NCBI GenBank assembly: GCA_035629175.1
Contig: DASPIL010000107.1
Location: 1 to 64,000 of the forward strand
Reading direction: 5' to 3'
Source: Verrucomicrobiia bacterium
GTDB taxonomy: Bacteria; Verrucomicrobiota; Verrucomicrobiia; Limisphaerales; DASXHY01
DNA: 64,000 nt
In this document: one piece after another, positions 56,265 to 64,000 of the stretch
How the letters are laid out: every line of letters starts with the position of its first letter
Position numbering within the stretch: the first letter of the stretch is position 1
Translations under genes and position numbers: made by a program
Notes under the pieces: generated by a model
What the model saw: only the letters and a program-made list of their open reading frames with translations
The model's database searches: none
Told to the model about the DNA's origin: nothing

Positions 56265-59018
56265 TCATTGCGGCTTGAGCTTTGCCAATGGCGTGAAGCT
56301 TACGGGTCCGAGCAGGCCTGAATCGGTGAGCGGCCATTCCGAGGCGTCAAAGGGACGGTAGTTGATGTTCACAAAATTGATGTCACGGAAGTTGCGCCAG
56401 TTCACCTTGCGTTGATCCAGGTCGCGGATTCGATTTGCTGAGACGTTTGCAACTTCCACTTCGAGCACATTCCCTCGGCGTTTTAAATTGTCCACGTTCA
56501 ATGTGAACGGGGCTGTGATGAGCGTGCCGAGGCCGCGTCCGTTCAGCGTCACGCGCGCGCTCTGTCCGACATTGCCGAGATCCAGGCGATACGTTTTTCC
56601 GCGTGATCCGGGTGCGTCGAAGCGCAGCGTGTAACGGCCCGTTCCCGCGAAGCGTTGTGCGTTGGTATCGTCCAGGGTCGTCCATGACGCTGTCCTTCCG
56701 ATGTCCGCGGAGTTCGGCAACTCGGGACCGCCTTTCACAAAGTTCAGCTTCCACTCTGGGGGAAGGGGCAACGGCCCGGTGTTGTCCGCAACCGCAAAGT
56801 AATTCCACTCTGCGCCTCGCACGCGTTGTTTGCTGTGTGTACGGACGATGATTGAAGCGCCTGGGGGAAGCTGCAGGTACAGGTCAGCACCTTGAGTTGA
56901 CCGCGCACGCATCCGACCAACCCCCGTCGCGCCGCTCAGCGGGTCCATCAGCACGACCCTGCGGGCTTCAGTCGCAAGCGGCAGCCATCCTTCGAATGCA
57001 TTCGTGCCGCGATTGGCGATGAAGTAGTACCGTCCATCATCCACCTTGCGCCGAATGCACATCAGTCCTGGTTCATCGAAGAGTTGTTCACGCGGCGTGC
57101 CGCTGGCAGGAAACACGGACTCCAGCGCGCCGATCAGGATTCCACCAGTTCCCGGCTCGTTTCTTCGCGCGATCCTTTGGGCGACATCAAGCCTGCGTTG
57201 AAAAGCTTCCCGCCGGCTTTCGAGATTGGCCAATCCGGGCACGTCCCGGGGAAGCTGTTTTTCAAAAATAACGGTGGCTCCGGCCTCGGCGAGTTGAACG
57301 AGTTTGCTGAGGGTTGGAAGCGGCATGAACTCGCAGGCCGGGACGAGTATGACGCGGTAATCACCGCCGGGAACGCGCACAAATCCATTCTGAACGCGGG
57401 CGCCGCCGAGCTGCTTGTCCGAGATGAAGTCGAATTGATAGCCTCGCTGCCACAGCCATTCGGCAGCATGGCCGATCGGTTGCTGTTCAAACCAGTCGCG
57501 GGCGTGAACTGTAAACGGCTGCACCATCCCGCGTGCGTCGTTCCAGCGGTCGTGAATCGGCCAATAGACCAGGACATCGTTGTCGGGAGATCCGGCCTGC
57601 AACACGGATTGGCATCGAGCCGCATAAAGGTTGAGCGCATCCACGTGATGCCACACAGAATTGCGCGGGTTCATTTCGTACGAAGCATAAAACAGCCAGC
57701 CGGGCCAGCCCGCTTCGTCTGGCGAATAACATGAACCGTGATAGAAAATGTGGTTTACGCCCGACAGGAAAAGGTCGTCGAGCAGATGCTTCATGTCGCC
57801 AAGCGTTTCAGTGAAGTGCTCTTTCAGCCACGTGCCCGTTTCGCTCGAGCAGAGCGGACGTCCTGCGACATGCGCGGCGGAGGACGCGAATTTGGAAATC
57901 ATTTTATTCCGGTCCGTGTGGAACATTTCCGTCTCGGGAATGTCGGCAAGCGCATACAGGTCGAGCAGGTTTCCGGGCGAACCGTGCGCCTCGTTGCGGG
58001 TGATGTACCCGCGGTCGTGCGACCATTTTACCCACATTGGCAGGGTGACTTCAGTCATGATATCGGAAAGCGTTTCCCGATAATCCGACTTCACGCGAGC
58101 CGCGCGCTCGGTTCCTTCGAGCCCAAAGAATGCGGGAAGCTCATCGCGCAGCGAATAACCGCGGCGTTGCTGAAACGTATCGAACAGGCCGGGCGCCCAC
58201 TCAGATCGATACTCGTAGGAATCGTGATATTGGGCCCGCGGCCGCGCACCTTTGTAGTGGATGAATGGTTCCCCAAACCATTCGAGAAAATGCGTCATTG
58301 CAGGAGCGTGAAAGAGATTCAACATCCAGCCTTCGCCGCCAGGCCCGGGCCGTTTGACCTTCTGGGGCGACGGACGCTGCGAGATGGCAAAGACTTTCCA
58401 CGAACCGCTTTCCGGGCTCCAGTCCACCGAACCGTCGTCCTTCACGCGAGGCAGCAGATCGATTCTTTCGCCATTGGAGCCGAATGCCATCAACGCCTGC
58501 GGAGCATTCGTCTTGAAATTGCCTTCAATCACGCCTCCTGCCGCAACGTCGAGTTGCCGCGACACCAGCGAGGCATTCGCGTCCGCGTCGGTCACATTCG
58601 GGCCGCCGAAACACCAGCCGCTTCCCGTGGTCATATCCACGCCCAATCCCAGTCGCTGCGCTTCGCGGACAGTGTAGTCGAGCATCTGCATCCAGCGCGG
58701 GCTCAAATAGGTGATGTAATTGGATTCGAATCCACGGGCGCCGTAGATCGGTATGATGTGAACCCCGCCCAAGCCAGCATCGCGGTAGCGCGTGAGTTCG
58801 CGCGTGATGTTCTTTTCATCCACAGCGCTCGCCATCCACCACCAGTAGGTCCACGGACGCTGGATGCTGGAAATCGCAGGCCAATCATTGGCTGCTGCTG
58901 AGGCACGTTCGCCAATTAAGGCAAAAACAAGGGCGCCAATGAAGCCAGCCATTCGCAGAGCGGTCTGGATCGAGCGGGAAAATCGTCTCGCGGGGTGGCT
59001 GATGTTGAGCTGGGGCAT
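56265..59018 (-). CDS. Exported alpha-L-rhamnosidase, GH106 family
   Basis: 917 residues from the ATG at 59018 (MPQLNISHPARRFSRSIQTA); the longer frame to 59162 has no support. A signal peptide (MAGFIGALVFALIGERASAA) is followed by the GH106 pattern: NITRELTRYRDAGLGGVHII, MLDYTVREAQRLGLGVDMTT, GSGWCFGGPNVTDADAN, FYHGSCYSPDEAGWPGWLFY. SSETGTWLKEHFTETLGDM holds likely catalytic Glu residues. A C-terminal jelly-roll (TYRLDLGNVGQSARVTLNGR) resembles a galactose-binding fold. It cleaves terminal rhamnose from plant polysaccharides or glycosides outside the cell. It is convergent with the dicarboxylate carrier gene. Confidence 0.88.
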   Translation of the reverse strand: MPQLNISHPARRFSRSIQTALRMAGFIGALVFALIGERASAAANDWPAISSIQRPWTYWWWMASAVDEKNITRELTRYRDAGLGGVHIIPIYGARGFESNYITYLSPRWMQMLDYTVREAQRLGLGVDMTTGSGWCFGGPNVTDADANASLVSRQLDVAAGGVIEGNFKTNAPQALMAFGSNGERIDLLPRVKDDGSVDWSPESGSWKVFAISQRPSPQKVKRPGPGGEGWMLNLFHAPAMTHFLEWFGEPFIHYKGARPRAQYHDSYEYRSEWAPGLFDTFQQRRGYSLRDELPAFFGLEGTERAARVKSDYRETLSDIMTEVTLPMWVKWSHDRGYITRNEAHGSPGNLLDLYALADIPETEMFHTDRNKMISKFASSAAHVAGRPLCSSETGTWLKEHFTETLGDMKHLLDDLFLSGVNHIFYHGSCYSPDEAGWPGWLFYASYEMNPRNSVWHHVDALNLYAARCQSVLQAGSPDNDVLVYWPIHDRWNDARGMVQPFTVHARDWFEQQPIGHAAEWLWQRGYQFDFISDKQLGGARVQNGFVRVPGGDYRVILVPACEFMPLPTLSKLVQLAEAGATVIFEKQLPRDVPGLANLESRREAFQRRLDVAQRIARRNEPGTGGILIGALESVFPASGTPREQLFDEPGLMCIRRKVDDGRYYFIANRGTNAFEGWLPLATEARRVVLMDPLSGATGVGRMRARSTQGADLYLQLPPGASIIVRTHSKQRVRGAEWNYFAVADNTGPLPLPPEWKLNFVKGGPELPNSADIGRTASWTTLDDTNAQRFAGTGRYTLRFDAPGSRGKTYRLDLGNVGQSARVTLNGRGLGTLITAPFTLNVDNLKRRGNVLEVEVANVSANRIRDLDQRKVNWRNFRDINFVNINYRPFDASEWPLTDSGLLGPVSFTPLAKLKPQ

Positions 59019-59327
59019 AGTTTTCGTTGTTCGTTGCGGGTTGCAGGTTGTTCGGGCTGCCACTGCGATCGTTCGTGCCTGGAGTGCGAAGTGTGACAGG
59101 ATTCGCGGAGAAATAACATGGCCGGCCAGTTGGGCATTGTCGCCAATAGAGGGGAGCCGCATTCAAACTGTTACGTTCAATCTCCGATTCGCCAGTGTTT
59201 CAGCTTGGCATTCAGCCGCCGTAAAATGTTGGTTTCGCCAAAACCCAGGAGCATCGGTTGCAATTTTGATCAACAACCCGCCAACCGATGGAAAGCTCCT
59301 TGCCCTTCGACTCCAGAGGATCTCCCC
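59019..59327. other. 309-bp intergenic region, no gene seen
   Basis: Between the GH106 gene (minus) and a small plus-strand ORF. Both strands have open frames, but they look like random translation. No RNA gene, repeat or clear promoter was found; it must contain the start signals for both flanking transcripts. Confidence 0.5.
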
Positions 59328-59540
59328 ATGCAAGCCCTGCCACATCCCCAGCCTGATCAGGAGCAGAGGATCGCGAATTCCAACGCATCCGCTCCGCATG
59401 CGCCCGTTTTGCTGGTGCGATTATTTGAAAAGATCCTGAAAGCGGAAGCTCCACTCGGATACGAGGATCATCGGGGATTTCACTTTGGGCCAGAGCCGTC
59501 TCAAGCCGTGCTGTCTTCACGGCTCAGCCGCAACGCCTGA
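59328..59540 (+). CDS. Possible small conserved protein of 70 residues
   Basis: Start ATG at 59328 with AGAGGA about seven bases upstream. The first 25 residues are polar and low-complexity. The C-terminal part reads APVLLVRLFEKILKAEAPL then GYEDHRGFHFGPEP, which looks like a real short domain of mixed amphipathic helix and strand. I do not recognise the family. Its stop lies 4 bp from the end of the convergent glycosyltransferase gene. The open frame begins at 59118, but the upstream portion lacks protein character. Confidence 0.45.
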   Translation: MQALPHPQPDQEQRIANSNASAPHAPVLLVRLFEKILKAEAPLGYEDHRGFHFGPEPSQAVLSSRLSRNA

Positions 59541-59544
59541 ACAT

Positions 59545-61554
59545 TCAACGGAGCTGTTGAGTCGACTCAGTTGAAGGCATGTTCGGGCGCTGCGGCTGGC
59601 GAAATGGCGTGCCCGACTCGTAAAGCCGCAGGCGGGCTTCCAATCCGTCGATGAGTTCCTGAACTTGGGCTTCGCGGGCGATTTGAAGAGCCTGCCTGCT
59701 GACTTCAGCCGCCTTTCCAAAGTTGCCTGTCTCGGCATACGCCATGGCGAGGACATCCAATACGAAGGGTTGTTGCGAGGCGGTGAGTTGATTTGCCTTC
59801 TCCGCGAGCATCACGGATTCGACTCCGTTCCGCACGGACGCATCGCCGCTGGTCGCCAGCACGCGCGCGAGCAGGGTCAGCGATTGGAAGTCCTGGGGAT
59901 CGCGCCGCAGGGCCTCACGAAAGTGCGCCACCGCGTCAGGATGACGGTCTTCGCGCCAGCAGGCTTTTCCCATCAGGTAATGCGGCGTCGCGCTTTCCGG
60001 CGCCAGGCGCGCCGCCTCCTGGTAGCTCTTCATGGCGCCGGCGAAATCCCCTGACTCGGCGAGCAGCGTGCCAAGGTTCTGGTGTGCGAGGGGCGCGTTG
60101 GGCTTGAGTTCAAGCGCCCGCAAATAATGCCTTTGCGCGTCGTCGCGCTTCCCGAGGTCGGCGAGCAGGTTTGCAATGTCGTTGTGCGTTTGCGCGCGGT
60201 TCGTGCTGATGGTCAGCGCCTGGTAATATTGCTGAAGCGCTTCGTCCTTTCGATCCGCTTGCTCAAGAGCGACTCCAAGATTGATGTGCGCGATCTCGTT
60301 GCGTTCCGTTACTGCGAGCGCGCGGCGGAACAGGGTTTCGCTGTCCTTCCAAAACCCGAGTTGATGACGCGTGGCGCCGAGGCAAAGAACGCCCGCGACG
60401 GCGCCCACTCCCAACAGCATTGCGTCGGGCGCCTTGATCCGCGCGGCCAATTTTTCGAGGCCGAAAACGACAACGATCAACAAGCCGGCGATCGGAAGAT
60501 ACATGTATCGATCGGCCATCGATTGTCCCCCCACCTGAACCAGCCCGATCACGGGGACCAGCATTCCGAGGAACCAAAACCATCCGACAGCGACGAAAGG
60601 CGCGGACCGGCGCAATTGGATTGCAGCCGCTGAAACCCCCGCCAACAATGACAGCGCGATGACGACGACCTTGCCAGACGGAACACTGTTCAACGGGTAA
60701 ATGACACTCAATCCGGCAGGCCAAATGGTTTTTCCGATGTAGAACAAGCAGGCTGCGATGGCATTGAGAACGCGTGCGCCGAAGGGGAGGCGTTCCAGTC
60801 CCACGACGGCTTCTCCGCGCTGGGCGGCAAACGTGATCACGCAAAAAAGAACCGTCAGTACGAAGAGCGGCCACTTCTCGGCAACGCGTCGCAACCCGGA
60901 TCCTGCCTGATCCTTGTGCCACCGGTTCAATGGCCAGACATCGAGGAGCAGCATCACGAACGGCAGTGTGACGAGCATGGGTTTTGACATGAGCCCAAGC
61001 GTCAGCCAGACCACCGTCATGGCGTAGTCCCTGGACCGCGGCACAATTGCATTCTCCGCAAGCGTGCGGCTTGAATCCGATTGCGCATAGCGCGCGTAGG
61101 AGCCGAGCGCGAGCAGTCCGAAAAAGGTGCTCAATACATCCTTTCGTTCGGATATCCATGCCACCGATTCCACGTGCAACGGATGCCATGCAAACAGCGC
61201 GGCGATGATGGCTGATGGCCACATCCTGCCTGTGATTTGCAGCAGCAGCCGCAGAAGCAGGACAGAATTCGCGACGTGAATCATGACGTTGACGAGGTGC
61301 ATCGCGGCGGGATTGGGCCCGAACAATTCGGAATCGATCATGTGCGACAACCACGTGATCGGATGCCAGTTCGACACGTGCAGCGTCGTGAACGCCCATT
61401 GGATTCCTTCAAGGGTGATTCCGGCCAGCACATATCGGTTTTCCAGGATGTAATCCGGGTCGTCGAACACGACGAATTCAAACTGCCGGACGGGCAGGTA
61501 GAGCAGCAGGGTAACCAGGGCGAGCAACAGGCCGATGACGCGGGAACGTGCCAT
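59545..61554 (-). CDS. GT-C type membrane glycosyltransferase with C-terminal TPR repeats (TMTC-like)
   Basis: 669 residues from the ATG at 61554 (MARSRVIGLLLALVTLLLYL); ATG at 61563 is an alternative. The first periplasmic loop contains VFDDPDYILENRYVL, the acidic motif of GT-C enzymes, and WHPLHVESVAWISERKDVLS, typical of TMTC/PMT-like proteins. About eleven membrane helices are followed by four to five TPR units: INLGVALEQADRKDEALQQY, NDIANLLADLGKRDDAQRHY, QNLGTLLAESGDFAGAMKSY, LMGKACWREDRHPDAVAHF. It probably transfers sugars from a lipid carrier to proteins outside the inner membrane; the acceptor is unknown. It is divergent from the DUF455-ATP-grasp gene over 88 bp. Confidence 0.85.
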   Translation of the reverse strand: MARSRVIGLLLALVTLLLYLPVRQFEFVVFDDPDYILENRYVLAGITLEGIQWAFTTLHVSNWHPITWLSHMIDSELFGPNPAAMHLVNVMIHVANSVLLLRLLLQITGRMWPSAIIAALFAWHPLHVESVAWISERKDVLSTFFGLLALGSYARYAQSDSSRTLAENAIVPRSRDYAMTVVWLTLGLMSKPMLVTLPFVMLLLDVWPLNRWHKDQAGSGLRRVAEKWPLFVLTVLFCVITFAAQRGEAVVGLERLPFGARVLNAIAACLFYIGKTIWPAGLSVIYPLNSVPSGKVVVIALSLLAGVSAAAIQLRRSAPFVAVGWFWFLGMLVPVIGLVQVGGQSMADRYMYLPIAGLLIVVVFGLEKLAARIKAPDAMLLGVGAVAGVLCLGATRHQLGFWKDSETLFRRALAVTERNEIAHINLGVALEQADRKDEALQQYYQALTISTNRAQTHNDIANLLADLGKRDDAQRHYLRALELKPNAPLAHQNLGTLLAESGDFAGAMKSYQEAARLAPESATPHYLMGKACWREDRHPDAVAHFREALRRDPQDFQSLTLLARVLATSGDASVRNGVESVMLAEKANQLTASQQPFVLDVLAMAYAETGNFGKAAEVSRQALQIAREAQVQELIDGLEARLRLYESGTPFRQPQRPNMPSTESTQQLR

Positions 61555-61642
61555 GCGGCGCATGATGGCGTTGAACCGAGCCAGGCGCAAATTGGGAATT
61601 CAGTTTGAGATTTGCCGCCCGAACCCGGAACTTCAGGGTGAA

Positions 61643-63772
61643 ATGGAAGTTCGAGAATTTGCGGAACGCGTCTTGTATGCGACATCGCTCGAAGAAAAAC
61701 TTCGGCGGCCTGCCAGCCTGACGGATGAGCAACCGGGTCCTGCGGCCCAGGCTCCGGTGGCTCCCGGCCGGCCGAAGGAGTTGCTCTTCAAGCCGCCGGG
61801 TTCAGGAAAGGCTGATTTTCCCGGACTGCATGCGCTGGAAAATCCCCGAGAACGGGGACGTCTGCTCCACTTCTTCGCCAACCACGAACTGCTTGCAACG
61901 GAACTCATGGCGCTGGTGCTCCTGCGCTTTCCGGATGCGCCTGCCGCCTTTCGCAAGGGGGTGCTGCAAACGCTCAAGGACGAGCAGGAACACACGCGTC
62001 TGTACATGGAACGCATGCGTGCGTGCGGCATTGCATTCGGTGAAATCCCTGTCAGCGGCTTTTTTTGGCGGACCGTTTCATCAATGGAGAACCCGATGGA
62101 TTACGTCTCGAGTCTCTGCCTCACGTTCGAACAGGCAAACCTTGATTTTGCGCGCCACTTTTCGCGCGGGTTTGCGCGGGTGGGCGACCGTGACACGGCA
62201 GCTCTGCTCGAGAGGATTTATCGTGATGAAATCGGCCACGTGGCTTACGGGTTAAAGTGGTTCCGGCGATGGAAAAATCCCAACGAGAGCGATTGGGACG
62301 CATTCTGCCGGCAATTGAAGTTCCCGCTGTCGCCGCAGCGCGCGAAGGGTTTTTCGCTGAACATTGAAGGCCGCCGCGCGGCGGGTCTCGATCCCGAGTT
62401 CATTGCGAGGCTGGATGTCTTCGCGCAATCAAAGGGCCGAACACCGAGCGTGTTCCTGTTCAATCCTCATGCTGAGGCGCAGATCGCTCACGGGAAAACC
62501 TTCAATCCGAACCGCGCGCAACAACAGCTGGCGCGGGATCTGGAGACTCTTCCGCAATTCCTTTGCCGGGAAGACGACATCGTCCTCGTCTCGAAGCAGC
62601 CCTCAGTTCAATTCCTCAGTTCGATCAAACAAGCCGGATTCAGCCTGCGCGAATTTTTTCTGACATCGAAACTCCGGTCCGCGGGAGACGGCGATTCCGG
62701 TCTCGCGAACCGCAAACTGGGCAGGCTGCGTCCCTGGGCTTGGTCGCCGCACTGCGTGGAATTGTTGCGTCCTTTGTCCGCCAATGTGACCGCCGAGAAG
62801 CGGACCCTGGAGCAGCGATTCAATAGCGATGTGGCACGGCTTTTCTCCAAAACATGGAGCGCGGAATTCCTTCGCAAATTTCTGGATCATCGGAACGATC
62901 CCATGCTCTGCGAATCCCATGTTGCAGGCCGCGCGGTGACGGACCTGGAGGGCGCGTTGGAAGCGGTGGAATCGATCCGAAGCCGCGGACATCAGCGTGT
63001 TGTCGCCAAGGAGGCGTTCGGACTGGCGGGTGGAAATGCTTTGCGGTTCTTTGAACCTGAAATCAGCACAACACAACGGCGATGGCTGGAGAAGGCACTC
63101 ACTGCCGGGCGTAAGGTTGTGGTTGAACCGTGGCTGGAGCGGGAGGTTGATTTTTCATTGCAGCTTGAGATGAATGACGACGGGCTCAAGCTCTGCGGCT
63201 ACACGGGTTTGATCAACGATGCCAGGGGTCAGTTCCAGGCGAATTGGGCGGAGTCGCACCATCACAAGCGCATCCCCGCCGCCGTGGTTTCACATTTTCC
63301 CGGTTTTCCCGACATTTCCCGGCGAATGCTCGACATCTTCGCTGATCTGTGCCGGCAACTCGAAGATGAGTTGCGTTGCATCAATTATCGCGGTCCGATT
63401 GGCGTCGATGCCTTTGTGTATCGTGATGCATCTGGAACATGCCGCCTGAAGCCGGTTGTGGAGATCAATCCACGTTATACCATGGGCAGGCTGACGGTGG
63501 AGTTGATGAAACAGAGCTGCCCTGGAAGCGCCGGGTTATTTCGGATCGTGAACCGCCGCGGCCTTGAGGCGTCGCGGTGCGACAGTTTTCCAGCATATGC
63601 GGCAGAGATGCGGAAGCGTTATCCGCTGCAGTTGGAGGGCGGCCCCGTGGCGCGCATCCGGGAGGGCGCTGTGGTTCTCAACGACCCTGCGGCCGCGGAA
63701 TCCTTCCTGGCGATTTTCCACGTGAACCGATCCCTGGGAATTCTTTTGCAGGATTTCTCAAAACAGCATTGA
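61643..63772 (+). CDS. DUF455 ferritin-like domain fused to ATP-grasp domain
   Basis: 709 residues from the ATG at 61643, where AGGGTG lies two bases upstream and MEVREFAERVLYATSLEEKL is the canonical DUF455 beginning; the frame back to 61535 overlaps the glycosyltransferase start. Residues 1-270: DUF455, a ferritin-like four-helix fold with H81-E82 and E87 (NHELLATELMA), E114-x2-H117 (KDEQEHTRLY), an EQANLDF helix and a DEIGHVAYG pair, consistent with a di-iron site. From about residue 430: ATP-grasp domain, with RVVAKEAFGLAGGNA, VVEPWLEREVDF, YRGPIGVDAFVY and VVEINPRYTMGRL holding nucleotide and magnesium ligands. ATP-grasp enzymes join carboxylates to amines. A radical or oxidase step and a ligation in one chain is unusual. 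An exported-protein gene follows 32 bp downstream. Confidence 0.85.
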   Translation: MEVREFAERVLYATSLEEKLRRPASLTDEQPGPAAQAPVAPGRPKELLFKPPGSGKADFPGLHALENPRERGRLLHFFANHELLATELMALVLLRFPDAPAAFRKGVLQTLKDEQEHTRLYMERMRACGIAFGEIPVSGFFWRTVSSMENPMDYVSSLCLTFEQANLDFARHFSRGFARVGDRDTAALLERIYRDEIGHVAYGLKWFRRWKNPNESDWDAFCRQLKFPLSPQRAKGFSLNIEGRRAAGLDPEFIARLDVFAQSKGRTPSVFLFNPHAEAQIAHGKTFNPNRAQQQLARDLETLPQFLCREDDIVLVSKQPSVQFLSSIKQAGFSLREFFLTSKLRSAGDGDSGLANRKLGRLRPWAWSPHCVELLRPLSANVTAEKRTLEQRFNSDVARLFSKTWSAEFLRKFLDHRNDPMLCESHVAGRAVTDLEGALEAVESIRSRGHQRVVAKEAFGLAGGNALRFFEPEISTTQRRWLEKALTAGRKVVVEPWLEREVDFSLQLEMNDDGLKLCGYTGLINDARGQFQANWAESHHHKRIPAAVVSHFPGFPDISRRMLDIFADLCRQLEDELRCINYRGPIGVDAFVYRDASGTCRLKPVVEINPRYTMGRLTVELMKQSCPGSAGLFRIVNRRGLEASRCDSFPAYAAEMRKRYPLQLEGGPVARIREGAVVLNDPAAAESFLAIFHVNRSLGILLQDFSKQH

Positions 63773-63804
63773 GTCCGTTTGAATGCGGATATATTTCTAG
63801 CTGC

Positions 63805-64000
63805 ATGCATCGTCCGTGTTCCGCTTTCCTGCTGTTACTCTTCCTGTGCGCGGCTGTTGCAACCCCGGCACGCGCGGCAGAGGGTCGTGTGATGAAGGTG
63901 CTGCCGCACCTGCTCGATAATGACGGACGGCACACGCTTGCGCCGAGCCTTTATGATCGGGACGCCTATCAGGCGCACTTGCGGCAACACACGAACCTGA
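63805..64000 (+). CDS. Exported protein, N-terminal part (3' truncated by window)
   Basis: The frame is open from the ATG at 63805 to the window end (65 codons). A signal peptide (FLLLLFLCAAVATPARAAEG) is followed by RVMKVLPHLLDNDGRHTLA and YDRDAYQAHLRQHTN. No family is recognised from this short part. It starts 32 bp after the DUF455-ATP-grasp gene on the same strand and is probably co-transcribed with it. Confidence 0.7.
   Translation, partial: MHRPCSAFLLLLFLCAAVATPARAAEGRVMKVLPHLLDNDGRHTLAPSLYDRDAYQAHLRQHTNL

Noticed and set aside
57738-58901. 387-codon plus-strand ORF
   Set aside because: Antisense to the GH106 gene, whose domains are clear; the product has no recognisable character.
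60263-61399. 378-codon minus-strand ORF
   Set aside because: Out-of-frame shadow of the TPR glycosyltransferase on the same strand; Arg/His-rich random composition.

Overview
The window looks like a chromosomal stretch from a member of the Verrucomicrobiota, probably a soil or freshwater relative of Pedosphaera/Limisphaerales. The signs are very large exported proteins with Calx-beta, delta-60 and FG-GAP repeats, an H-X9-DG type pseudopilin, exported glycosidases of families GH2 and GH106 next to a sodium:solute symporter, and mostly weak or absent Shine-Dalgarno sites. This placement is inferred from gene content; no marker phylogeny was possible. I see no insertion sequence, prophage or CRISPR array.

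Left part (1-17143): the end of an outer-membrane secretin is followed on the same strand by four exported proteins of 444, 465, 1295 and about 2809 residues, then coaE. Next come glgB (17197-19395) and, convergent to it, an MgtC-family gene.

Minus-strand block (about 25741-20210): a six-pass membrane protein and its winged-helix regulator (ATGA overlap), ispH, two polytopic membrane proteins, a DUF1361 membrane protein, an IscA-type carrier, an HscB-like co-chaperone, a possible 70-residue ORF and a strong terminator at 20146-20181. Two near-identical palindromes (ACTTTGYA-N-TRCAAAGT) sit directly before the start codons of the membrane-protein gene and of ispH and are the likely operators of the regulator. 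A Tat-exported HisC-like aminotransferase (25925-27073) lies upstream.

Central plus-strand operon (27270-38514): ABC-2 permease, a polytopic SPFH protein, HflC-like, HflK-like, a P1B metal ATPase, ABC ATPase, a second related permease, and a large membrane-anchored helical protein. Spacing is tight, and two permeases sharing one motif flank three SPFH scaffolds and a metal pump. This is the best candidate for an undescribed multi-component membrane system.

38551-44629: a pseudopilin translationally coupled to an exported beta-propeller gene that carries a frameshift, DUF2200, an FG-GAP protein, a stand-alone ABC ATPase and a LURP-one-like protein. The intergenic regions here hold dispersed hairpin repeats. 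45080-48187 is the classic rpmH-rnpA-yidD-yidC-khpB locus with its own promoter and no dnaA beside it. After tRNA-Arg(CCG) and tRNA-Thr(CGT) comes a carbohydrate region: exported GH2 beta-galactosidase, SSS symporter, a small membrane protein, a DctA-type carrier and an exported GH106 rhamnosidase. The right end carries a TPR/GT-C membrane glycosyltransferase, a DUF455-ATP-grasp fusion and the start of an exported protein.

Three otherwise unrelated exported proteins (giant Calx-beta, propeller, FG-GAP) end in the same kind of short C-terminal module closing with F-[YF]-R, which may be a shared sorting or surface domain.
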